Source: Collinsella aerofaciens
GTDB taxonomy: Bacteria; Actinomycetota; Coriobacteriia; Coriobacteriales; Coriobacteriaceae
DNA length: 8,748 bases
Direction of reading: 5' to 3'
Assembly: GCF_028207065.1 (NCBI RefSeq)
Contig: NZ_JAQLFP010000047.1
Location: 1 to 8,748, forward strand
The position numbers were made by a program, and so were the translations under genes. The notes below the pieces were generated by a model. It was not told where the DNA came from and searched no databases. It saw only the letters and a program-made list of their open reading frames with translations. The stretch's first letter is position 1. Every line of letters begins with the position of its first letter. Below, one piece after another: positions 1 to 6,898 of this stretch.

Positions 1-13
1 CACTCCGCAGGAC

Positions 14-58
14 GCAAGAAGCCCTCGCCGCACGAAGTGCGCAGCGAGGGCTTCTTGC
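14..58 (-). terminator. Long hairpin downstream of ilvE, probable terminator
   Basis: A perfect 15-bp inverted repeat pairs 14-28 with 44-58. A second small hairpin (29-33 with 37-41, loop GAA) stacks inside it. It lies 57 bp past the ilvE stop codon. No long U-tract follows the stem on the minus strand; the A/T-rich bases are the AAGAA/TTCTT part of the stem itself, so it could act in both directions. The terminator role is inferred from position and stem strength. Confidence 0.65.
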
Positions 59-114
59 ATGTCCGAGGACGCGCCGGGAGGGAACTTGCTCTCTGCCCGG
101 ATAGGTAAGACAGC

Positions 115-1167
115 TTACGCGACGGTGTAAACCCAGTCGTGCTTGTCCTCGACAGCACCGGACTGGATGCCCGTCAGGGTCTCGCGAAGCTTCTTCATCA
201 CAGGGCCGATCTCGGTGTAGCCAGCCGGGAAGGTCACGGTCTCGTCGGCGCCGTAAACCTTGTTGTCGATCTCGCCAACCGGGGAGATGACGGCAGCGGT
301 GCCGCACAGGCCGCACTCCACAAAGGTGCCGGCCTTGACCTCGGCCCACTCGACGGGACGCTGATCGACGGTCATGCCCAGATCCTCGGCAACCTGAACG
401 AGCGAACGACGGGTGATGGAAGGCAGGATGGAGTCGGTGTGCGACTGCGGAACGACGAGCGTACCGTCCTCCTTCACGAACAGGACGTTGGCGCCGCCGG
501 TCTCCTCGACATAGGTGCGGGACTCGGAGTCGAGATACAGGTTCTCGGCATAGCCCTCGCGATGGGCCTCCATCGTGGGCTTGAGGGACATGGCGTAGTT
601 CAGGCCGGCCTTGATATTGCCGGTGCCGTGCGGTGCGGCACGGTCGTACTCGGAAACGCGCAGCTTAACGGGCTTAAGGCCACCCTTAAAGTACGGACCG
701 ACCGGGGTCACGAGAATGCGGAACGTGTACTCAGGAGCGGGAGCCACGCCAATCACGTCACCGGAGCCGATCATAAACGGACGCACGTACAGGGTCGCAC
801 CGGAACCGAAGGGCGGAACCCAGGCGGCGTTTGCAGAAACGACCTGCTTGACAGCCTCGACGAACTTGTCCTTGGGGAACGGGGGCATCTCGAGGCGCTG
901 CGCAGAGTTGTACATACGCTCGGCGTTCATGTCGGGGCGGAAGCAGACGATGCTGCCGTCCTCGGCGGTGTAGGCCTTCAGGCCCTCAAAGACCTCCTGG
1001 CAGTAATGGAAGATGCCGCCGCACTCGGAGACATGCAGGGTGTGGTCGGTGGTCAGGCCACCCTCGTCCCACTCGCCGTCCTTCCAATGGGCCTCGTAGC
1101 TGTAATCGGTCTTCATGTAGCCAAAGCCGAGGCTACCCCAATCGATATCCTTCTTCTCGACAGTCAT
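115..1167 (-). CDS. ilvE: Branched-chain amino-acid aminotransferase (PLP, fold type IV)
   Basis: This 350-residue protein should transfer amino groups between Leu/Ile/Val and 2-oxoglutarate, the last step of branched-chain amino-acid synthesis and the first of breakdown, in the cytosol. The PLP lysine is K186 in the stretch GTGNIKAGLNYA. The downstream EETGGANVLFV segment supplies the Glu that contacts the pyridine nitrogen, and GTAAVISPVG forms the usual C-terminal active-site loop. Length and the C-terminal DWVY ending fit the BCAT group. ATG at 1165-1167 is chosen because TAAGGAG (1174-1180) sits 6 nt upstream. The frame stays open to a GTG at 1317, but that extension is Arg-rich, has no ribosome site and does not resemble the family. 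Cysteines form a CGLC motif just before the GTAA loop. The gene appears monocistronic. D-amino-acid or ADC-lyase relatives share the fold, but the overall sequence favours BCAT. Confidence 0.95.
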   Translation of the reverse strand: MTVEKKDIDWGSLGFGYMKTDYSYEAHWKDGEWDEGGLTTDHTLHVSECGGIFHYCQEVFEGLKAYTAEDGSIVCFRPDMNAERMYNSAQRLEMPPFPKDKFVEAVKQVVSANAAWVPPFGSGATLYVRPFMIGSGDVIGVAPAPEYTFRILVTPVGPYFKGGLKPVKLRVSEYDRAAPHGTGNIKAGLNYAMSLKPTMEAHREGYAENLYLDSESRTYVEETGGANVLFVKEDGTLVVPQSHTDSILPSITRRSLVQVAEDLGMTVDQRPVEWAEVKAGTFVECGLCGTAAVISPVGEIDNKVYGADETVTFPAGYTEIGPVMKKLRETLTGIQSGAVEDKHDWVYTVA

Positions 1168-1173
1168 ATGTCG

Positions 1174-1180
1174 CTCCTTA
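1174..1180 (-). promoter_or_regulatory. Ribosome binding site of ilvE
   Basis: TAAGGAG on the minus strand lies 6 nt before the ATG at 1165-1167. This near-perfect Shine-Dalgarno site decides the start against the longer open frame that begins at 1317. Confidence 0.85.
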
Positions 1181-1320
1181 CATACACAGTTGCATACTCG
1201 CGAACCCGCACGCAAGGACCGAGGCCGACCGCGTCGCAACGTCGCACGCCCGGAGCGTAGAGCCGGACGGGACACGCGAACAGCATCAAAGCCGATGGTA
1301 CGTCGATTCGCATGCACGAG

Positions 1321-1386
1321 ATTGTACTCCGCACGCGCGTCGGATAAAACGTTTTTCTTTAACTAACTAAAGTATTTTCATTTGAC
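1321..1386 (-). promoter_or_regulatory. Candidate ilvE promoter with palindrome and AT-rich upstream element
   Basis: On the minus strand a TACAAT -10 candidate sits at 1321-1326. At 17-nt spacing the -35 position reads TTTTAT (1344-1349), a poor match. It overlaps a 10-bp perfect palindrome AAAACGTTTT (1346-1355). Further upstream, 1356-1386 is unusually A/T-rich and includes CTTTA-N6-TAAAG (1357-1372), which could act as an UP element or activator site. If correct, transcription starts near 1313 and leaves a GC-rich leader of about 145 nt. I see no T-box specifier or Ile/Leu/Val-rich leader peptide. The rest of 1168-1396 holds no gene. Confidence 0.4.
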
Positions 1387-1396
1387 CGAAGCTGAA

Positions 1397-1428
1397 GAGG
1401 CCCGCCACCGTAAGCGGTGACGGGCCTC
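1397..1428 (-). terminator. Hairpin terminator downstream of dedA
   Basis: GAGGCCCG (1397-1404) pairs with CGGGCCTC (1421-1428). After one mismatch, CACCG-type arms 1406-1410 and 1415-1419 extend the stem around a TAAG loop. It lies 38 bp past the dedA stop codon. The minus-strand sequence after the stem (TTCAGCTTC) is only weakly U-rich. Confidence 0.65.
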
Positions 1429-1465
1429 AACTGTACGGTCTGCGCGCTGGCTCGAGCTACGCGTT

Positions 1466-2104
1466 CTATTTGCCCAGCTTGGCCTTAACCAGACCGACCA
1501 CGGTCGGGATGATCGACACGGCAACGATGCCGATAATCAGCAGCTCAAAGTGCTCCTGCACAAAGGGAATGCCGCCAAAGAAGTAGCCCAGCAGCGTAAA
1601 GACCGTCGACCAGGTAATGCCGCCCAGCACGTTAAAGACGACAAAGTTGCGCCAGTGCATGCCGCCCATGCCAGCGATAAAGGGCACAAAGGTGCGGATA
1701 AACGGGAAGAAGCGACCCAGGAAGATGGCCAGGTGACCCCACTTGTCCAAGAAGTCCTCGGACTTTTTGATGCGCTCGGGCGTCATGGCCTTGACCTTGC
1801 CCGAAGCGATGATCTTGCGGCCAAAGAAGTGACCGATCATAAAGTTGCACTGATCGCCCAAAATGGCAGCGGCCCATGCGGTGGCCAGAAGCGCCACGAT
1901 GTTAAAGCCGCCGTTGTGGGCAAAGAAACCCGAGGCGAACAGCAGCGAATCACCGGGAAGGAACGGGAAGAACACCACGCCCGTCTCGATAAAGATGATC
2001 AGGAACACGCAGCCGTAGGCCATAAGCGGGCCGGCGGCGATCCAGCTGGCGATCGCGGTGCGCGGGTCCTTAAGCAGCTCGGCAATAAAATTGATGAAAC
2101 CCAT
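1466..2104 (-). CDS. DedA/SNARE-associated family membrane protein
   Basis: This is a 212-residue integral membrane protein of the DedA superfamily. Studied members flip or transport lipids such as undecaprenyl phosphate or phosphatidylethanolamine and support envelope integrity. The role of this one is inferred from family. Visible motifs are an acidic site with FLPGD (E40, P50-D52), a GD-x8-GR segment at about 83-96, and the key GRF-PFIRTFVPFIAGMGG block (130-148) with R131 and R137. Hydrophobic segments lie near 27-46, 52-64, 68-84, 126-146, 155-177 and 186-206, including probable re-entrant helices. The C terminus is Lys-rich (KAKLGK). ATG at 2102-2104 is chosen because GAGAGG (2114-2119) is 9 nt upstream. 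A 28-residue upstream extension of the frame has no ribosome site and no family resemblance. The gene stands alone, divergent from cysE, and followed by its own hairpin. Confidence 0.9.
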   Translation of the reverse strand: MGFINFIAELLKDPRTAIASWIAAGPLMAYGCVFLIIFIETGVVFFPFLPGDSLLFASGFFAHNGGFNIVALLATAWAAAILGDQCNFMIGHFFGRKIIASGKVKAMTPERIKKSEDFLDKWGHLAIFLGRFFPFIRTFVPFIAGMGGMHWRNFVVFNVLGGITWSTVFTLLGYFFGGIPFVQEHFELLIIGIVAVSIIPTVVGLVKAKLGK

Positions 2105-2150
2105 GAAGTAAAACCTCTCAGTTGTGGGCGCGGATACGTCCAAGTTGACC

Positions 2151-2156
2151 AGTATA
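2151..2156 (-). promoter_or_regulatory. Candidate -10 element for dedA
   Basis: TATACT on the minus strand lies about 47 bp before the dedA ATG. No good -35 exists at 17 nt; the nearest match, TTGCGC (2177-2182), is 20 nt away, which is too far. Treat it as a weak candidate. Confidence 0.3.
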
Positions 2157-2273
2157 CGGTTGCGGTGCCCCCTCGTGCGCAACCCCACAAAAGCATGACT
2201 CCATTACCAGCAAGTTTGCATAACTGACACTTGTAGCGCAAAGCCGCCAAGATTGTCCTTTTTAATCCCTAGC

Positions 2274-2298
2274 GAATCGCTATACTTTATTGAATCGC
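2274..2298 (+). promoter_or_regulatory. Candidate cysE promoter with repeated GAATCGC
   Basis: TATACT (2281-2286) is a good -10 hexamer 41 bp before the GTG start codon. No good -35 is present at 17-18 nt, where the sequence is CTTTTT. GAATCGC occurs twice (2274-2280 and 2292-2298), flanking the -10 and expected start. The first copy lies in the small palindrome AGCGA-A-TCGCT (2271-2281). The layout suggests a regulator-dependent promoter; this is inference. Confidence 0.4.
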
Positions 2299-2327
2299 AT
2301 TGCCATGGCGCTAAGGGAGGGCGGCCG

Positions 2328-3032
2328 GTGAGCTTTATCAATACCATTCGCGAGGACATCAAGACCGTCCAGGCGCAGGACCCCGCCGCGCAAAACGGTC
2401 TGGTCATCTTCCTTTCCTATCCTGGCCTGCACGCCAAGTGGAACCACGTGCCCGAGCACTGGCTGTGGGAGCACGGTCATCGCTCGCTCGCCCGCGTGCT
2501 CTCGCAAATCACCCGCCACATCACCGGCGTCGAGATTCACCCTGCCGCGCAGATTGGCAAGCACTTCTTTATCGACCACGCCATGGGCGTCGTCATCGGC
2601 GAGACCACCATTGTGGGCGACAACTGTGTGCTCTACCAGGGCGTCACGCTCGGCGGCACCGGCAACGAGACCGGCAAGCGTCACCCCACCCTGGGCAACA
2701 ATGTCACGGTGGGCACGGGCGCCAAGGTGCTCGGCAACATCCGCATCGGCAACAACGTCAAGATCGGCGGCAACTCGGTCGTCGTTAAGGACGTCCCCGA
2801 CAACTGCACCGTCGTGGGCGTGCCGGGACGTATCATCAAGCGCAACGGTTGCCGTGTGTTCGAGGAGAGTTTCGACGCCAAGCAGCATCGCGAGTACATG
2901 CCCGACGACGCCGCCGAGCAGAGTGCCCTCAACCGCCAGGGCATCACCGAGAACGCCCGCCGCGTCAAGGAACTCGAGCGAGAGGTGGCCGAGCTCAAGG
3001 CCCTCGTCGCCAAGCTCGTGGACGAACGCTAG
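2328..3032 (+). CDS. cysE: Serine O-acetyltransferase
   Basis: This 234-residue cytosolic enzyme acetylates L-serine with acetyl-CoA to give O-acetylserine, the first committed step of cysteine synthesis. An N-terminal helical part (about 1-67) precedes a left-handed beta-helix of hexapeptide repeats (about 68-170). The signature EIHPAAQIG...[14 protein letters not shown] (69-92) contains catalytic His84, with Glu69 where E. coli CysE has Asp. GVTLGGTG (105-112) and the GVPGRII coil end follow. Residues about 208-234 form a charged heptad-like tail rich in Glu, Leu and Lys, a likely coiled coil beyond the usual short tail. The GTG at 2328-2330 is chosen because GGGAGG (2315-2320) sits 7 nt upstream and the family N terminus begins there. 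An upstream in-frame TTG at 2253 overlaps the promoter. No cysK is adjacent. Other hexapeptide acetyltransferases are possible but less likely. Confidence 0.95.
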   Translation: MSFINTIREDIKTVQAQDPAAQNGLVIFLSYPGLHAKWNHVPEHWLWEHGHRSLARVLSQITRHITGVEIHPAAQIGKHFFIDHAMGVVIGETTIVGDNCVLYQGVTLGGTGNETGKRHPTLGNNVTVGTGAKVLGNIRIGNNVKIGGNSVVVKDVPDNCTVVGVPGRIIKRNGCRVFEESFDAKQHREYMPDDAAEQSALNRQGITENARRVKELEREVAELKALVAKLVDER

Positions 3033-3069
3033 GAACGCAAGCGGCACAAAACGACATCGGCATCAACGC

Positions 3070-3113
3070 AAAGGCGCGCCAGGGAATTCATCCCCGGCGC
3101 GCCTTTCTTTTTG
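3070..3113 (+). terminator. Rho-independent terminator of cysE
   Basis: AAAGGCGCGCC (3070-3080) pairs with GGCGCGCCTTT (3096-3106). An inner GGGA/TCCC stem (3082-3085 with 3091-3094) surrounds a 5-nt loop. It is followed by CTTTTTG and lies 38 bp past the cysE stop codon. The AAA/TTT ends could also let it act on the convergent ABC transcript. Confidence 0.9.
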
Positions 3114-3145
3114 ATGTGACATGTAGGACTGTCCCTTTGTCACAT
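3114..3145 (+). repeat. Imperfect REP-like palindrome between convergent genes
   Basis: Outer arms ATGTGAC (3114-3120) and GTCACAT (3139-3145) enclose a central GGAC-T-GTCC (3126-3134). The right arm reaches the last base of the convergent ABC stop codon. A GGACTGTCC core with TGTCACA ends resembles short interspersed palindromes that I recall from bacterial genomes, sometimes linked to IS200/REP-type transposases. Only one copy is in this window, so the repeat status is inference. It could equally be a local terminator hairpin. Confidence 0.4.
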
Positions 3146-5160
3146 TATGCGAACTGACTCAGATAGAGGTCGGCGTAAGCGCCCTCGGCTGCGAGCAGCT
3201 CCTTATGCGTGCCTTGCTCGATGATGTTGCCGTGGTCCATGACCAAGATCAGGTCGGCATCCACGATCGTCGACAGGCGATGCGCGATCACAAAGCTGGT
3301 GCGCCCGCGCATGAGCGCGTCCATGGCGCGGCCGATAGCAAGCTCGGTGCGCGTGTCCACGCTTGAGGTCGCCTCGTCCAGAATGAGAATCGCCGGGTTG
3401 TTGAGCAGCACGCGTGCGATGGTCAGCAGCTGACGCTGGCCCTGGCTGATGCTTTCGGCATCGTTGACCACGCGCGTGTCGTAGCCCTGCGGCATGGTGC
3501 GCACAAAGAAATCGACCTGGGCGGCGCGCGCAGCCGCAACAATCTCCTCGCGCGTTGCCTCGGGACAGCCGTAGGCGATGTTCTCGGCAATCGTGCCGTC
3601 GAACAGCCAGGCGTCCTGCAGCACCATGCCAAACTGCTGACGTAGCTCGCCGCGGTTCATAAGGCGCGTATCCACACCGTCGAGCGTAATGCGGCCACCG
3701 TCGATCTCGTAAAAGCGCATGAGCAAGTTGATGAGCGTCGTCTTGCCTGCGCCCGTGGTTCCCACCACCGCGATCTTCTGGCCCGGCTCGGCGGTAAACG
3801 ACACGTCGCGCATAAGCGGCTTTTCGGGCGTGTAGCCAAAGCGCACGTGCTCAAAGGCGACGCGGCCCTCCACGCGACCCGGTAGCCTGGCAGCCTCGCC
3901 CGGCTGCGGATCCACCTCCATCTCGGGCTCATCGAGCAGGTCGAACACGCGCTCCGCACTCGCCAGCGCGCTCTGCAGCGAGTTGAAGGTAAACGACAGC
4001 TGCGTCATGGGCTCAGATGCCTCGTAGATAAACTGGAAGAACGCCTGGAACACGCCGACAGTCATGTGGCCGGCAACCAGCATGCTGCAGCCCACAATCG
4101 CAATCACGATCTGTGCCAAGCGGCCGATAAAGCGCACCGCGGGGCCGACGGCGTTAATCATGAAGTCGGCCTTGGCACTCACACGTGCCAGCTCGCCCGA
4201 GGCCTCGTGCACCTCGGCAGAGCTCTGGCGCTCGCGGTTAAACGCGCGAATCACCAGACGGCCCGAGTAGCCTTCCTCGACCGCGCTCGTAATCTTGGAC
4301 ACCCACTCTTGGCGCTCACCGGTTACGTCATGCGTGCGGCGCGAGACCACCTTGGTCACCAGCAGCGACAACGCCGTAAAGAACAAAAAGACCAGCGTAA
4401 GTGGCACGCTAAACACGAACATCACGCTCACGGCGCCCACCACGGTGCCAATCGACACCAGCAGCTGCAGCAAGCCGCGCTGCATGCTCTCGGACATCTT
4501 GTCCAAGTCGTTGGTCGCACGGCTGACGACCTCACCGGGACGATGCGCGTCAAAAAAGGCAAGCGGCAGACGGTTGAGCTTTTGTGCGATGCGGTTGCGT
4601 AGGCACAGGTTGAGGCGTTCGGCAACGCTCGACATCAAAAAGCTCTGGAGCGCGTAGAACGAGGCGGCGGCCGTCCAAATCATAAAGTAGATGAAGATGG
4701 TCCTGCCGCAGTTCTCCCAGGTGATGTTGAAGGTGGCGTTGTTGGCAAACGCCACCTGAATGTGGCCCCACAGCTCATCGATCACACGGGCGCTATATGC
4801 CGGCGCAGCGGTGTTAAAGATGGCATAGAACGCAATGCTCGCGAACACGATATAGAAGCGCCAATGGTCGCCGGCAGCCTCGCTCCACAGGCGGCGCACC
4901 GTCGCCCAGGTGTCGCGGGGTTTCTCGTCCTCGTCCTCGTCGTCCACATCGCGCATGCGCTCCGCCTCAGCGCAGGCGCGCTCGTCCTCGGCGCGCTCAT
5001 TTTCCTCGTAGAGCGCTTGGCGGCGAGCCTCGCGCTCGGCTGCAGCCTTGGCGGCGTCATCCAGCTCGGTCGACGCGGCAGCCTGGTCGACCGTTTTATC
5101 GGCAGCGTCCGCAGCGGCGGCATCGACAAGGCCGCCCTGCTTCTTGAGCTCCTCGGTCAT
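3145..5160 (-). CDS. ABC exporter half-transporter, consensus-site subunit (TM288/BmrD-like)
   Basis: This 671-residue type IV ABC exporter half has an N-terminal transmembrane domain of six helices (about 100-400) and a C-terminal nucleotide-binding domain. The Walker A is GTTGAGKTT (467-475), the Q-loop Gln is 515, and the signature is ISQGQ (571-575) instead of LSGGQ. The Walker B ILILDE has catalytic E596, and the H-loop His is 627. Intact Walker B and His with an altered signature mark it as one partner of a heterodimer with the adjacent upstream gene. Drug, lipid or peptide export are possible; the substrate cannot be read from sequence. An acidic Ala/Glu/Asp-rich segment of about 100 residues precedes the first helix and is unusual. 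The start is ATG 5158-5160, because GGGAGG (5169-5174) lies 8 nt upstream. An in-frame GTG at 5167-5169 overlaps that site and is unlikely. It begins one base after the upstream stop codon. Confidence 0.93.
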   Translation of the reverse strand: MTEELKKQGGLVDAAAADAADKTVDQAAASTELDDAAKAAAEREARRQALYEENERAEDERACAEAERMRDVDDEDEDEKPRDTWATVRRLWSEAAGDHWRFYIVFASIAFYAIFNTAAPAYSARVIDELWGHIQVAFANNATFNITWENCGRTIFIYFMIWTAAASFYALQSFLMSSVAERLNLCLRNRIAQKLNRLPLAFFDAHRPGEVVSRATNDLDKMSESMQRGLLQLLVSIGTVVGAVSVMFVFSVPLTLVFLFFTALSLLVTKVVSRRTHDVTGERQEWVSKITSAVEEGYSGRLVIRAFNRERQSSAEVHEASGELARVSAKADFMINAVGPAVRFIGRLAQIVIAIVGCSMLVAGHMTVGVFQAFFQFIYEASEPMTQLSFTFNSLQSALASAERVFDLLDEPEMEVDPQPGEAARLPGRVEGRVAFEHVRFGYTPEKPLMRDVSFTAEPGQKIAVVGTTGAGKTTLINLLMRFYEIDGGRITLDGVDTRLMNRGELRQQFGMVLQDAWLFDGTIAENIAYGCPEATREEIVAAARAAQVDFFVRTMPQGYDTRVVNDAESISQGQRQLLTIARVLLNNPAILILDEATSSVDTRTELAIGRAMDALMRGRTSFVIAHRLSTIVDADLILVMDHGNIIEQGTHKELLAAEGAYADLYLSQFA

Positions 5161-5161
5161 G

Positions 5162-6898
5162 CTACTCACCTCCCTTCATTTGCGATTCCGCGATGGCGCG
5201 GTACACCTCGCAGGTTTCCATAAGCTCGCTATGCGTGCCCAAGCCCACAATCTCGCCGTCCTTGAGCACGACAATCTGGTCGGCGTGCAAGATCGTAGAG
5301 ATGCGCTGCGCGATGATGAGCACCGCAGCGTCACGCGTCTCATCTTGCAACGCATGACGCAGGGCGGCATCGGTCTTAAAGTCCAGGGCCGAGAAACTGT
5401 CGTCGAAGATATATAGATCGGCATGCTTCATGAGCGCGCGAGCAATGGCTAGGCGCTGGCGCTGACCACCCGAGAAGTTCGTACCGCCTTGGGCAACCGG
5501 GGTATCGAGCCCCTGCGGCTGATCGAGCACAAAGGTGCTCTGGGCAACCTCCAGCGCATGGAGCATGTCGGCATCAGTCGCGCCCTCGTTGCCAAAGCGC
5601 AGGTTGCTCGCCACCGTGCCCGAGAACAGCCACGCCTTCTGCGGCACGTAAGCGATATGCCCGCGAATCTCACCTTGCGAAAGGTCGCGCAGGTCAACGC
5701 CGTTCAGGCGAATGGCGCCCTTCGTGGCATCGTGGAAGCGAAGCAAAAGCTTGGCCACCGTTGACTTGCCCGAGCCCGTTGAGCCCACGATCGCGGTCGT
5801 CTGTCCGCGGCGGCAGGCAAAACTCAGGTCGCACAGGGTGTCCTCGTCGGCATCGTCAAAACGGAACGACATATGGTCGAACACAGCCACCGCATCGGCT
5901 TCGTCTTGGGGCTCGCGCACCCCGTCATCCAGCGTGCGCTCGCCATCGACGATGCTCGGCTCAATCTCCAACACCTGCTGCGCGCGGTTGAGGCACGCCG
6001 CAGCGCGCGGAAGCGTCAGAATCACCATCTGCGCCATCATCACAAAGAACAGGATCAAGATCGCGTATTCCAACACGGCCGAGATGCTGCCGATTTGCAT
6101 GGCGTGGACGCCCGCGCGGTTGCCGCCCACCCACAGCACCGCCACCTCGGCGATATTCATCAAAAAGAAGCTGGAACTGTCGAGACCCACAAACAGGTGG
6201 TTGACCTTGATGGCGTTGGCCGCGTAATCGCTAAACACCTCGTCCAGGCGCTGCTCCTCGTGGCGCTCCTTGTTAAATGCGCGGATGACGCGCACGCCCA
6301 CGATGTTCTCGCGCAGCACCACGTTCATGCGGTCGATAAAGCTCTGCAGGCGCATAAAGATCGGCGCGGCGTTAGCCACCGTAAAGACCGCCGCCACCAG
6401 CACGATCGCAACGACCACACCCAGCAGCGTGCCCATGGCGGGATCGATGAACCAAGCAAAAATGATGCCTGCCACGGCCAAGAACGGCACCGGCAGCACC
6501 AACTGAATCGTCTGAAGGACAGCTTGCTGAATCACGTTGATGTCGTTGAGCGAGCGTGTGATCATCGAACCCGTGCCAAAGCGCTCAAAGTCGCTAGCCG
6601 CGAGTTCGAGCGACTTGTCGTACACGGCATTGCGGATATCGCAGGCCACGTTGGCGGCCAGGCGCGCCGAAAGATAGCAGCCCAGCACCGTGCCGCCGCT
6701 GGCCATGCCGGTCGCGATAAGCATGTACAGGCCGTTGCGTAAAATATAGTCGATATCGCCCGTGGTAATACCGGTGTTGACCATGTTCGCCAGCATCGTG
6801 GGAACCAACAGCGTACCGACGTTATCTATCAGCACCGCAAACAGCGTCACCGCAATCAGCCCGCGATACGGCCTCATAAACCTCATTAAGAGTCGCAT
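5162..6898 (-). CDS. ABC exporter half-transporter, degenerate-site subunit (TM287/BmrC-like)
   Basis: This 578-residue membrane protein is the partner half-exporter. Six transmembrane helices occupy about 12-300, followed by a nucleotide-binding domain. The Walker A is GSTGSGKST (372-380), the Q-loop Gln is 420, and the signature FSGGQ (475-479) is canonical. The Walker B ends FDD, so Asp500 replaces the catalytic Glu. The H-loop is IAQR, so Gln531 replaces His. These two changes predict that its own Walker A/B site hydrolyses ATP poorly, while its good signature completes the active site on the partner. The ATG at 6896-6898 is chosen; AAGGGG (6903-6908) is 4 nt upstream, a little close. In-frame ATGs four and seven codons later are alternatives. 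It overlaps the MarR gene by 13 bp and is one base from the next ABC gene. Confidence 0.93.
   Translation of the reverse strand: MRLLMRFMRPYRGLIAVTLFAVLIDNVGTLLVPTMLANMVNTGITTGDIDYILRNGLYMLIATGMASGGTVLGCYLSARLAANVACDIRNAVYDKSLELAASDFERFGTGSMITRSLNDINVIQQAVLQTIQLVLPVPFLAVAGIIFAWFIDPAMGTLLGVVVAIVLVAAVFTVANAAPIFMRLQSFIDRMNVVLRENIVGVRVIRAFNKERHEEQRLDEVFSDYAANAIKVNHLFVGLDSSSFFLMNIAEVAVLWVGGNRAGVHAMQIGSISAVLEYAILILFFVMMAQMVILTLPRAAACLNRAQQVLEIEPSIVDGERTLDDGVREPQDEADAVAVFDHMSFRFDDADEDTLCDLSFACRRGQTTAIVGSTGSGKSTVAKLLLRFHDATKGAIRLNGVDLRDLSQGEIRGHIAYVPQKAWLFSGTVASNLRFGNEGATDADMLHALEVAQSTFVLDQPQGLDTPVAQGGTNFSGGQRQRLAIARALMKHADLYIFDDSFSALDFKTDAALRHALQDETRDAAVLIIAQRISTILHADQIVVLKDGEIVGLGTHSELMETCEVYRAIAESQMKGGE
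5169..5174 (-). promoter_or_regulatory. Ribosome binding site inside the end of the upstream ABC gene
   Basis: GGGAGG lies in the last codons of the degenerate-site subunit, 8 nt before the ATG of the consensus-site subunit. The upstream stop codon (5162-5164) falls between the site and the start codon, so translational coupling with matched expression of the two halves is likely. Confidence 0.8.

Noticed and set aside
139..1260. A 373-codon open frame on the plus strand opposite ilvE
   Set aside because: It mirrors the ilvE codons in a GC-rich genome, has no ribosome site, and its His/Gly/Leu-rich product resembles no protein family.
2280..3047. A 255-codon minus-strand frame opposite cysE
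   Set aside because: It is antisense to an intact hexapeptide acetyltransferase; the repeated Val/Asp/Ala pattern simply mirrors the hexapeptide repeats.
5873..6742. A 289-codon plus-strand frame opposite the first ABC gene
   Set aside because: It is antisense to a clearly conserved transporter and its His/Arg/Ala-rich composition is typical of a shadow frame.
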